From a virus, in IMG/VR virus record IMGVR_UViG_3300049927_000067, positions 1 to 47,121 of that record: a stretch of DNA of 47,121 nt; one strand, given 5' to 3'. Below are positions 1 to 5,610 of the stretch, in pieces. The position numbers and the translations under genes are program-made. The stretch's first letter is position 1, and the number at the start of each line of letters is the position of its first letter. The notes under the pieces are model-generated. The model saw only the letters and a program-made list of their open reading frames with translations, was not told where the DNA came from and did not search any database.

Positions 1-127
1 GGCCGTCCACTCGGTTGTACTCAGCCAATGCGGGGCCGGTCACGCGCTCGTACTCAGCCCGTCCTTCAGGTGAAAGGAGCTTAGATGCAAAGTCCCAATC
101 GAACTTGTCGAAGTGCTTTTTGCAAAG
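1..127. repeat. Terminal direct overlap, left copy
   Basis: These 127 bases are identical to the last 127 bases of the window. An exact overlap of 127 is the signature of a circular contig from a k=127 assembler, so this is most likely an assembly overlap and not a biological terminal repeat. It lies inside a repeat-rich gene, and the same 127 bases occur a third time at 46423-46549, so closure of the circle rests on repetitive sequence. Confidence 0.9.
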
Positions 128-238
128 GGCTTCAGTGACGTTGACGGAATCGCCAAACAGTTGACGGAACCGGTCGACTTGCTCGGTACAGGCGTGGATC
201 GCGATGAGCTGGTCGAGGTGCAATTTGCGCGTTTTCAC
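1..238 (-). CDS. Hendecad-repeat protein, N-terminal part (continues at 46994)
   Basis: This is the 5' part of a gene that runs off the left edge and, on the circle, continues from 46994 down to 46657. The joined product would be about 191 residues: 60 of conserved N-terminal domain, 11 tandem 11-residue units and a 10-residue tail. The start is GTG at 238, overlapping the TGA of the upstream paralogue (GTGA, 235-238). The N-terminal domain is encoded by 59-238, and bases 1-58 encode the first units. It is nearly identical to the start of the copy at 46382-46660, so the two are a recent duplication. Function unknown. Confidence 0.75.
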   Translation of the reverse strand, partial: MKTRKLHLDQLIAIHACTEQVDRFRQLFGDSVNVTEALCKKHFDKFDWDFASKLLSPEGRAEYERVTGPALAEYNRVDG

Positions 239-1110
239 TTCCCACCCTCCGCAATGTACAAACGCCCCCATGCGGGGCCGCGCACGCGATTGTACTCAGC
301 CGATGCGGGGTCGTTCACGCGATTGTACTCAGCCCGTGCGAGGTCGGTCACGCGGGTGTACTCAGCCCGTGCGAGGTCGCGCACGCGATCGTACTCAGCC
401 CATGCCGGGCCGTTCACGCGCGCGTACTCAGCCCATGCGGGGTCGTTCACGCGATTGTACTCAGCCCGTGCGAGGTCGGTCACGCGGGTGTACTCAGCCC
501 GTGCGAGGTCGCGCACGCGATTGTACTCAGCCGATGCGAGGTCGTTCACGCGATTGTACTCAGCCCATGCGGGGCCGCGCACGCGATTGTACTCAGCCCG
601 TGCGGGGCCGCGCACGCGGTCGTACTCAGCCCATGCGGGGCCGCGCACGCGGTCGTACTCAGCCCATGCGGGGCCGCGCACGCGGTTGTACTCAGCCCGT
701 GCGAGGTCGCGCACGCGATTGTACTCAGCCAATGCGAGGTCGTTCACGCGATTGTACTCAGCCCATGCGGGGCCGCGCACGCGATTGTACTCAGCCGATG
801 CGGGGCCGCACACGCGATTGTACTCAGCCCGTGCGAGGTCGCGCACGCGATTGTACTCAGCCAATGCGAGGTCGTTCACGCGATTGTACTCAGCCCATGC
901 GAGGTCGGTCACGCGATCGTACCCAGCCCGCCCTTCAGGTGAAAGGAGCTTAGATGCAAAACCCCAATCGAACTTGTCGAAGTGCTTTTTGCAAAGGGCT
1001 TCAGTGACGTTGACGGAATCGCCAAACAGTTTACGGAAACGTTCGACTTGCTCGGTACAAGCGTTGATCGCTATGAGCTGGTTGATGTGCAAAATTCGTG
1101 ATGGGTTCAT
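235..1110 (-). CDS. Hendecad-repeat protein, 20 units (longest copy)
   Basis: This 291-residue protein has three parts. Residues 1-61 are a conserved domain with the cores ACTEQVERF, SVNVTEALCKKHFDKFDW and LLSPEGR. Residues 62-281 are 20 perfect 11-residue units of pattern AEYxRVxx[P/L]Ax. Residues 282-291 are the tail GRLYIAEGGK. A GGAG ribosome site lies 8 bases before ATG 1110. Blocks of three units (RDLAR, then T-containing TDLAR, then NDPA) recur inside the array, a sign of internal duplication. Half of the units have Pro at position 9 and half Leu. I recognise no function. The opposite strand is open in the array only because 33 is a multiple of three. Confidence 0.9.
   Translation of the reverse strand: MNPSRILHINQLIAINACTEQVERFRKLFGDSVNVTEALCKKHFDKFDWGFASKLLSPEGRAGYDRVTDLAWAEYNRVNDLALAEYNRVRDLARAEYNRVCGPASAEYNRVRGPAWAEYNRVNDLALAEYNRVRDLARAEYNRVRGPAWAEYDRVRGPAWAEYDRVRGPARAEYNRVRGPAWAEYNRVNDLASAEYNRVRDLARAEYTRVTDLARAEYNRVNDPAWAEYARVNGPAWAEYDRVRDLARAEYTRVTDLARAEYNRVNDPASAEYNRVRGPAWGRLYIAEGGK
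268..927 (-). repeat. 33-bp tandem array, 20 units
   Basis: Twenty in-frame units of 33 bp in the longest paralogue. Codons 1, 2, 3, 5, 6 and 10 of each unit are nearly fixed (Ala, Glu, Tyr, Arg, Val, Ala). Codons 4, 7, 8, 9 and 11 vary, mostly by first- or second-base changes that alter the amino acid. Units have no spacers between them. Confidence 0.95.
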
Positions 1111-1114
1111 GTAA

Positions 1115-1294
1115 CTACTCCGGTTTCAGGTGGTCCCGTGTTTCGTCGGGAAGTGTATAACGGCCGATAAGATCCGCGCGAGCTTTTTCTTTCGTGGCCC
1201 TTAGGTGGCGCTCATTGAAGTCTGCCGCGCAGGGTTCGCACATTGCCAGCCAACGCTGGCCGTTGTGTTTGCAGCCGCAAGGTTCCCGCGTCAT
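1115..1294 (-). CDS. Small Cys-rich protein
   Basis: A 59-residue protein with CGC near the N-terminus and MCEPC about 15 residues later, a likely zinc-binding knuckle, then a charged helix (RATKEKARADL). I chose ATG 1294 because it overlaps the upstream TGA as ATGA; a longer frame to 1354 would overlap the neighbour by 64 bases. It resembles the protein at 46119-46385 (CGC, then a Met-x-x-Cys element), so the two may be distant paralogues, both next to repeat genes. Its 3' end recurs in the remnant at 3412-3531. Function unknown. Confidence 0.7.
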   Translation of the reverse strand: MTREPCGCKHNGQRWLAMCEPCAADFNERHLRATKEKARADLIGRYTLPDETRDHLKPE

Positions 1295-1530
1295 GCCAGT
1301 ACGGTTGCTATAAGAGTGCCCAGGTAGATTGTGGACGCGATCAGGCCGGCCCAAGGTGCGCCATTGAACAACCCCGTACGAGTGCGCGCAGGTGTCTGCA
1401 TCTGCATTTCGTAGGCCGCCAAAGCCTGTTCAGGCGTCGGGAGTTTGTATCCCCTGTCGAATGATCGAGGTAGACCTAGGCTGGTGGCTAATTCGTCGGA
1501 CGTAAAGGGCTTTCGTTTAGGTGCGTTCAC
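1291..1530 (-). CDS. Small membrane protein
   Basis: 79 residues. The N-terminal 55 residues are soluble and polar. The last 20 (from WAGLIAS to the C-terminus) form one hydrophobic segment, so this is probably a C-tail-anchored inner-membrane protein. Both ends overlap their neighbours by 4 nt, which implies translational coupling in the leftward operon. Function not recognised. Confidence 0.7.
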   Translation of the reverse strand: MNAPKRKPFTSDELATSLGLPRSFDRGYKLPTPEQALAAYEMQMQTPARTRTGLFNGAPWAGLIASTIYLGTLIATVLA

Positions 1531-1727
1531 TTTGAATGCTCCAAGCCGGCGAGTTTTCTATGTGCCCGGCATGCGAGCGCATCGGCAAGAAATACTGCCG
1601 CGTCGTCGGCCGTAGTACCTGGTACTTTACGGCGCAGGTACAGTTCGGCCGCGCGGCGGGATGTTAGCTCGCAGTGGTCTACGCGCATGGCATCGTAATG
1701 GGTGACGGCGGAAGTTAGGGGGCTCAT
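1527..1727 (-). CDS. Hypothetical protein
   Basis: 66 residues, probably helical, rich in Ala and Arg, no motif I recognise. It is coupled on both sides by 4-nt overlaps (1527-1530 and 1724-1727), which is the main evidence that it is a real gene of the leftward unit. Confidence 0.65.
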   Translation of the reverse strand: MSPLTSAVTHYDAMRVDHCELTSRRAAELYLRRKVPGTTADDAAVFLADALACRAHRKLAGLEHSK

Positions 1728-2089
1728 ACGTACAACCTCCCGTCATCCCCGATATAGATATTCTGCGTGCCGAAGCCGTGCGCGATGTCGGAAAGTGCAT
1801 CCCCGTTCGGCCACTCACGAGCCCAAAAGCCCGCGCCGTGGCCGTTACGCGTAAGCCAAAAATCATGGCCTACCTGTTCGTCTTCCCAATCCACCAGCAA
1901 GTCGCCGGCTTCGTCTATGAACGCGGCGCAATCGACGCGCATGCTAGCCAACGCCTCAGGTGCGATATCTTCCGGGCCGTAATTGCGGTCTAGCGGCTCG
2001 CCGCCTGAGTCATCGGCGTAGTCGGTTTCAGACCATAACGCGCACTCGACATATGCGGTTAAGACTGTTTCAAGGTCTGGGGCGCTCAC
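1724..2089 (-). CDS. Conserved phage protein (HDFWLTRNGHGAGFW family)
   Basis: 121 residues from GTG 2089, which overlaps the upstream TGA as GTGA; an ATG at 2149 would give a 60-nt overlap and a non-conserved extension. The C-terminal half contains HDFWLTRNGHGAGFW and ends IGDDGRLYV, a pattern I associate with a family of uncharacterised proteins common in tailed phages. The N-terminal half is acidic and has an ECALW motif. Function unknown. The family assignment is from memory of the motif. Confidence 0.75.
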   Translation of the reverse strand: MSAPDLETVLTAYVECALWSETDYADDSGGEPLDRNYGPEDIAPEALASMRVDCAAFIDEAGDLLVDWEDEQVGHDFWLTRNGHGAGFWAREWPNGDALSDIAHGFGTQNIYIGDDGRLYV

Positions 2090-2601
2090 GAGAACCACCT
2101 TGACGCGATACCGCGCCCGAATTGCTGGCGGAAATGCGCGCGGAGCCACTCACCCGCGCTCTTAGCATCGGGAGACTTCTGACCCGCCGGGTGCCACAGA
2201 TACGTAGTGTGTTCTCCCGTGGTCAGAGGACTAGGCATGCATTCCTTGCGCGCGTACTCCCACAACGCGGACGCGAGCACGGCGCACACCGCGCGGCGGT
2301 ATTCGGTGGGGAAGTACTGCCCGGTCACGTAATCAATCGTGATTGCGCCACCGTTGGTCTCCGTGATGCACAGGCGCCCGCTGAATGCGCCTTCGCTGGC
2401 GCGTATCAAGTTGTCAGCCGTGATCGAGTCCGACAACTCGACCGCGCGCATCAACTCGCGCGCCTGGTGCAAGTCTTTCGTGATCGATCGCTGTTCGGCG
2501 CGGAACGCTTTCACGTCGCCATAGCTGCCGAATTCGATCCCGCTACGCTGATTCATGAATGCGCGCAGTGCGCCAACGATAGCGCGTTTTCTGGTTTCCA
2601 T
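2086..2601 (-). CDS. Conserved hypothetical phage protein
   Basis: 171 residues from ATG 2601, one base after the upstream stop. It has the elements GIEFGSYGD, QYFPTEYRRA, VLASALWEY and a C-terminus FGRGIASRWF. These resemble a family of uncharacterised phage proteins I have seen in high-GC proteobacterial phages. It is followed by a GTGA-coupled gene of another widely distributed family, so the two probably travel together. No catalytic motif is evident. Confidence 0.75.
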   Translation of the reverse strand: METRKRAIVGALRAFMNQRSGIEFGSYGDVKAFRAEQRSITKDLHQARELMRAVELSDSITADNLIRASEGAFSGRLCITETNGGAITIDYVTGQYFPTEYRRAVCAVLASALWEYARKECMPSPLTTGEHTTYLWHPAGQKSPDAKSAGEWLRAHFRQQFGRGIASRWFS

Positions 2602-2602
2602 G

Positions 2603-2803
2603 TTAGCGGACTCCCGTGTAGTTAAGTCGGCGCGCATCGCCGCACGCGCGCCGTATGTCGTGTTTGCTCATGCAAAGAGTGACGGCGCCTAGGTCCATTT
2701 CGCGAAATGCTTTGTACATGCCTATCCGCGAGCGCATCCAAGACTCAACCATAAGCCGCTGCGCGCGACCTTTGGAGTCGGTGAATTCGGTATAGCCGTT
2801 CAC
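2603..2803 (-). CDS. Small protein, coupled to a repeat gene
   Basis: 66 residues from GTG 2803, which overlaps the TGA of the repeat gene as GTGA. The N-terminus (GYTEFTDSKGRAQRL) matches the start of the remnant at 3454-3531, so this gene or a relative once also stood behind another repeat gene. It is basic and has MSKHDIRRACG near its end. The apparent N-terminal extension to 2902 lies inside the repeat array and is an artefact. Function unknown. Confidence 0.65.
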   Translation of the reverse strand: MNGYTEFTDSKGRAQRLMVESWMRSRIGMYKAFREMDLGAVTLCMSKHDIRRACGDARRLNYTGVR

Positions 2804-3411
2804 TTCCCGCCCTCCGCAATGTACAAACGCCCCCATGCGAGGCCGCGCACGCGGTTGTACTCGGCCAATGCGGGGCCGGTCACGCGGTCGTACTCGACCC
2901 ATGCGAGGCCGGTCACGCGGTCGTACTCGGCCAATGCGAGGTCGTTCACGCGATTGTACTCAGCCCGTGCGAGGTCGGTCACGCGATCGTACTCGACCCA
3001 TGCGAGGCCGTCCACGCGGTTGTACTCGGCCAATGCGGGGCCGTTCACGCGCGCGTACTCAGCCCGTGCGAGGCCGCGCACGCGATTGTACTCAGCCAAT
3101 GCGGGGTCGTTCACGCGATTGTACTCAGCCCGTGCGGGGCCGCGCACGCGGTCGTACTCAGCCCATGCGGGGCCGCGCACGCGATTGTACTCAGCCGATG
3201 CGGGGCCGGTCACGCGCTCGTACTCAGCCCGTCCTTCAGGTGAAAGGAGCTTAGATGCAAAGTCCCAATCGAACTTGTCGAAGTGCTTTTTGCAAAGGGC
3301 TTCAGTGACATTGACGGAATCGCCAAATAATGAACGGAAACGTTCGACTTGCCCGGTACAGGCGTGGATCGCAATGAGCTGATCAACACGCAGAATTCGA
3401 GATTGGTTCAT
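2800..3411 (-). CDS. Hendecad-repeat protein, 12 units
   Basis: 203 residues: a conserved domain (1-61), twelve 11-residue units (62-193) and the tail GRLYIAEGGK. It starts at ATG 3411 behind the same GGAG-containing leader (CCGGAGTAGTTAC) used by the copy at 235-1110, so the leader was copied with the gene. Two units begin Val-Glu-Tyr instead of Ala-Glu-Tyr. Position 7 takes Arg, Asn, Asp and Thr. The stop overlaps the next start as GTGA. Confidence 0.9.
   Translation of the reverse strand: MNQSRILRVDQLIAIHACTGQVERFRSLFGDSVNVTEALCKKHFDKFDWDFASKLLSPEGRAEYERVTGPASAEYNRVRGPAWAEYDRVRGPARAEYNRVNDPALAEYNRVRGLARAEYARVNGPALAEYNRVDGLAWVEYDRVTDLARAEYNRVNDLALAEYDRVTGLAWVEYDRVTGPALAEYNRVRGLAWGRLYIAEGGK
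2833..3228 (-). repeat. 33-bp tandem array, 12 units
   Basis: Twelve in-frame units of the same 33-bp repeat as at 268-927, in a different order of variants. GP, GL, DP and DL all occur at unit positions 8-9. Confidence 0.95.
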
Positions 3412-3531
3412 GTAACTACTCCGGTTTCAAATAATACCATATTTGAATCGATGCTATACCAACCTACCAGATCCGCGCGAGCTTTTTCTTTCGCGGCCTT
3501 TGGCGTCGGTGAATTCTGTATGGCCGCTCAC
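3412..3531 (-). pseudogene. Chimeric remnant of two neighbouring small genes
   Basis: GTG 3531 overlaps the stop of the next repeat gene and begins VSGHTEFTDAKGR, matching the start of the gene at 2603-2803 (VNGYTEFTDSKGR). The frame stops at 3454. In another frame the DNA then reads AKEKARADLVGWY, matching the C-terminal part of the protein at 1115-1294 (TKEKARADLIGRY). The last 16 bases before the next ATG are identical to those before ATG 1110. It looks like the 5' end of one gene fused out of frame to the 3' end of another. Confidence 0.7.
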
Positions 3532-3944
3532 TTCCCGCCCTCCGCGATATACAAACGCGCCCATGCGAGGCCGCACACGCGGTCGTACTCGGCCCGTGCG
3601 AGGTCGCGCACGCGGTCGTACTCAGCCCATGCGGGGCCGGTCACGCGGTCGTACTCGGCCAATGCGAGGCCGTGCACGCGATTGTACTCAGCCCGTGCGA
3701 GGCCGCGCACGCGATTGTACTCGGCCCGCCCTTCAGGTGAAAGGAGCTTAGATGCAAAACCCCAATCGAACTTGTCGAAGTGCTTTTTGCAAAGGGCTTC
3801 AGTGACATTGACGGAATCGCCAAACAGTTTACGGAAACGTTCGACCTGTTCGGTACAGGCATTGATCGCAGTTAGCTGGTTGATATGCAACTTGCGTGAG
3901 CGGGCCTTACGGGGGGCTTTCTTGGCGGGTTTGCGGGTTTTCAT
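3528..3944 (-). CDS. Hendecad-repeat protein, 5 units
   Basis: 138 residues. It has an extra basic N-terminus (MKTRKPAKKAPRKARSRK) shared only with the copy at 41414-42034, then the conserved domain to residue 73, five 11-residue units (74-128) and the tail ARLYIAEGGK. ATG 3944 overlaps the upstream TGA as ATGA. The basic stretch could bind nucleic acid or membranes; this is inference. It is one of the two shortest arrays in the family and contains the only His at unit position 7. Confidence 0.88.
   Translation of the reverse strand: MKTRKPAKKAPRKARSRKLHINQLTAINACTEQVERFRKLFGDSVNVTEALCKKHFDKFDWGFASKLLSPEGRAEYNRVRGLARAEYNRVHGLALAEYDRVTGPAWAEYDRVRDLARAEYDRVCGLAWARLYIAEGGK
3561..3725 (-). repeat. 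33-bp tandem array, 5 units
   Basis: Five in-frame 33-bp units of the same family, with Arg, His, Thr, Arg and Cys at unit position 7. Confidence 0.93.
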
Positions 3945-4129
3945 TTGCCCGCCTTGGCGCGGCGCGCCTGAGTGATGCTCGCGGCAATGAATTGCGCCAG
4001 TTCCTGTTCGGTCAGCTTGGCGTGCGGGGACTTGAGCGCACGGGCCGCATCGAATTCGTTTTTGGGCTTGCGCGCATCGGCTTCATGGCGACGCTGCGCG
4101 GCGGGTGTGAAGTGGTCGAAATAGTTCAT
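3941..4129 (-). CDS. Small basic protein
   Basis: 62 residues, helical, with Arg/Lys-rich ends (AAQRRHEADARK; TQARRAKAGK). An AGGA ribosome site lies upstream of ATG 4129, and the stop is coupled (ATGA) to the repeat gene behind it. No family recognised. The 145 bases between it and the next gene upstream (4130-4274) show no clear feature beyond its leader. Confidence 0.6.
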   Translation of the reverse strand: MNYFDHFTPAAQRRHEADARKPKNEFDAARALKSPHAKLTEQELAQFIAASITQARRAKAGK

Positions 4130-4274
4130 GGTCGGTATCCTTGGGGTTTGCGGGTTAGAGGTTACGAGGAAGATACTGCGAAAATCGTGCCAGCTATTTA
4201 GGCGTCTGGTTCGGGTTAAGGGTGACGAGAACTGTCAGTGCTGGACGTAGCGCGTCACTTTGTGCCGTTGCGCG

Positions 4275-4550
4275 TCACCTTTGGCCCTCGTTTCCGGTGG
4301 GAGCTATCGGCCGGGCGCAACGTGCGTATGCACCTGAAGTGCCGGTCACGCGAACCCATACCCCGCGCTCATGAATGCCGAACCGCACGGCTATGCCTTC
4401 CGCGCGCAAAGCCTTGCGCACACGTCGCAGGTGCCTGTGATCGTATACGTAGTCGAGTACATGCCGTGCATGATCGCCACTGTCCGCCAGGTTGCGCAGG
4501 AGCGCCAAGGCGCGGCTTTCGCTTGTGGTGGGTGAGTCGATGTCGCTCAT
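4275..4550 (-). CDS. Hypothetical protein
   Basis: 91 residues. The middle (HVLDYVYDHRHLRRVRKALR followed by IAVRFGIHERGVWVRV) suggests a helix then a beta hairpin, possibly a small winged-helix-like fold; this is weak. ATG 4550 overlaps the upstream TGA as ATGA. Function unknown. Confidence 0.6.
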   Translation of the reverse strand: MSDIDSPTTSESRALALLRNLADSGDHARHVLDYVYDHRHLRRVRKALRAEGIAVRFGIHERGVWVRVTGTSGAYARCARPIAPTGNEGQR

Positions 4551-4888
4551 CGCGTGAACCCCGCCAGCGTGACGCGTACGCCTATTACGGAGTCATCGAC
4601 CAAAGAACGCTCAAGGCTGCAACGGAATTGAGCGCCCTCATCCAGTCCGACGGCTGCGATTAATGCGCCTAGTTGGCTCGATCGCCGATATTCGGTGAAC
4701 AGGATCGAATCGCCGACAGTGCCTTGCGCTAGTTCGCGCAACCGGCCTGTAGGGCCGTGCGCGCGGCGCAGCCCCCACGCACGGGCGCGACCGCGCGCAA
4801 CACGGGCCTTTTCGTTGGGGAGATTGTCGTATTCCTGTTCGGTCAAAAGGTCGACAGCGATATGGTCGGGGGGTATTTGGTATCTCAT
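4547..4888 (-). CDS. Hypothetical protein, first gene of leftward unit
   Basis: 113 residues. It starts at ATG 4888 with only a weak ribosome site and is the promoter-proximal gene of the leftward unit. The middle is Arg-rich (RVARGRARAWGLRRAHG). The second half has LGALIAAVGLDEGAQFRC, predicted alternating strand and helix. I recognise no family. Position next to the divergent control region fits an early-expressed gene; that is inference. Confidence 0.6.
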   Translation of the reverse strand: MRYQIPPDHIAVDLLTEQEYDNLPNEKARVARGRARAWGLRRAHGPTGRLRELAQGTVGDSILFTEYRRSSQLGALIAAVGLDEGAQFRCSLERSLVDDSVIGVRVTLAGFTR

Positions 4889-5137
4889 GGGCGCAAGGTC
4901 TCATGAACGCGCTACATTAGTCAAGCATAGTTAACTAATGGTGCTCCTGGGGGGTCGGCACTCCTGGCTTTGCGGCCCGCGGTTACACGGCGACGGCGGC
5001 CCTTTGCCCTATTCTCTGGACTTCTATAACCCTACCCCCTATTTATTAGACTATTAGTAGAGAAGATATAGAGAGTAAGAAGAGAAGTAAAAACAAGGGT
5101 TTGGAGGTCTAAGTGTGTTACGACAGTGGCGCGACAG

Positions 5138-5166
5138 TTGATACTGTATGGATATACAGGTATTGT
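5138..5166 (+). promoter_or_regulatory. Sigma-70-type promoter with operator in its spacer
   Basis: A TTGATA -35 (5138-5143), a 17-base spacer and a TATTGT -10 (5161-5166) match the bacterial housekeeping promoter at 5 of 6 and 4 of 6 bases. The spacer contains the palindrome described at 5144-5159. The predicted transcript would begin near 5173 and run right towards 5611 and the tRNA and terminase genes. A 21-codon frame (5175-5240, MRKRILDSQK...) begins almost at the predicted start; I cannot say whether it is translated. Confidence 0.55.
5144..5159. promoter_or_regulatory. LexA-type SOS box
   Basis: The sequence CTGTATGGATATACAG is CTGT-N8-ACAG with perfect 6-bp arms, the consensus of the LexA operator in gamma- and many betaproteobacteria. 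It fills the spacer between the -35 and -10 at 5138-5166, so bound LexA would block RNA polymerase. A phage-encoded repressor with similar specificity is the alternative, but no such gene is visible here. Confidence 0.6.
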
Positions 5167-5248
5167 GGCTCGCTATGAGAAAACGCATTCTTGATAGCCA
5201 AAAGCTATCGCCTGAACCGAACACGCCCTGCCTTGCATAAGTCTGGCT

Positions 5249-5389
5249 CGCGTATAAGTGTCGTAAACCCGATTCGCCCGACACCTCGCGCGGCATCTAA
5301 GTAAACGCTTATACGCGGTCACGCGGATCAGCTATCAGGCACGCTAGCGCGTGCTCGAGGTAGCGCTACCATTCGGGAAAGCGTATACG
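5249..5389. repeat. Inverted repeats and GCGTATA motifs
   Basis: CGCGTATAAG (5249-5258) is repeated in inverse as CTTATACGCG (5308-5317), and GCGTATACG follows at 5381-5389. Between them are the hairpin GCACGC-TAGC-GCGTGC (5339-5354) and the palindrome GGTAGCGCTACC (5359-5370). Such clustering suggests protein-binding sites, for example of an origin or an early repressor. No binding protein can be named. Confidence 0.4.
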
Positions 5390-5610
5390 AATCAACGCGT
5401 TAGGCGGAGGCTGCTGCGATGCAACACTCGAGTGCGCGTTGACGCGTGGGCTCGACCAGGCGGGCGGGCACCCCCACCAGTCAGCTTTTAGGTACCATCG
5501 GGACTCCACGCGCGGGGGTGGGCATCTGAAACGCACGGCGTAACTTCTTGATTTCGTTTTAAAAAAATTCTGCGTTGATTTTTGAAAAATGCGCGCTTAC
5601 TATCCAGTGC

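Larger units (their letters stand above)
4889..5610. other. Divergent non-coding control region
   Basis: 722 bases without a supportable gene separate the leftward and rightward units. It holds an AT-rich, purine-rich stretch (about 5030-5100), a LexA-like box inside a promoter (5138-5166), inverted repeats at 5249-5317 and 5339-5370, and an A/T-rich patch just before 5611. This is the expected place for early promoters and perhaps a replication origin. A leftward 80-codon frame at 5054-5296 lacks a ribosome site and would run across the operator, so I left it out. Confidence 0.75.

Noticed and set aside
1-127. Biological direct terminal repeat as in T7-like phages
   Set aside because: The length equals a standard assembler k-mer, the ends lie inside a coding array, and no packaging-site features are seen; assembly overlap is the simpler reading.
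268-927. CRISPR array
   Set aside because: Units are directly adjacent 33-bp coding repeats with no unique spacers, they vary at fixed codon places, and no cas genes are present.
113-1114. Long rightward open frames across the repeat arrays (also at 204-953, 2819-3382, 41469-42038, 46626-47078)
   Set aside because: A 33-bp repeat is a multiple of three, so frames without a stop in one unit stay open throughout. Only the leftward frame has a shared N-terminal domain, ribosome sites, coupled starts and a conserved C-terminus.
235-3944. Diversity-generating retroelement
   Set aside because: No reverse transcriptase gene or template repeat is visible, and the variable codons change in all bases, not mainly at adenines.
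5054-5296. Leftward 80-codon frame in the control region
   Set aside because: No ribosome site, unusual composition (Ser/Tyr-rich end over AT-rich DNA), and it runs across the LexA-like box and promoter.
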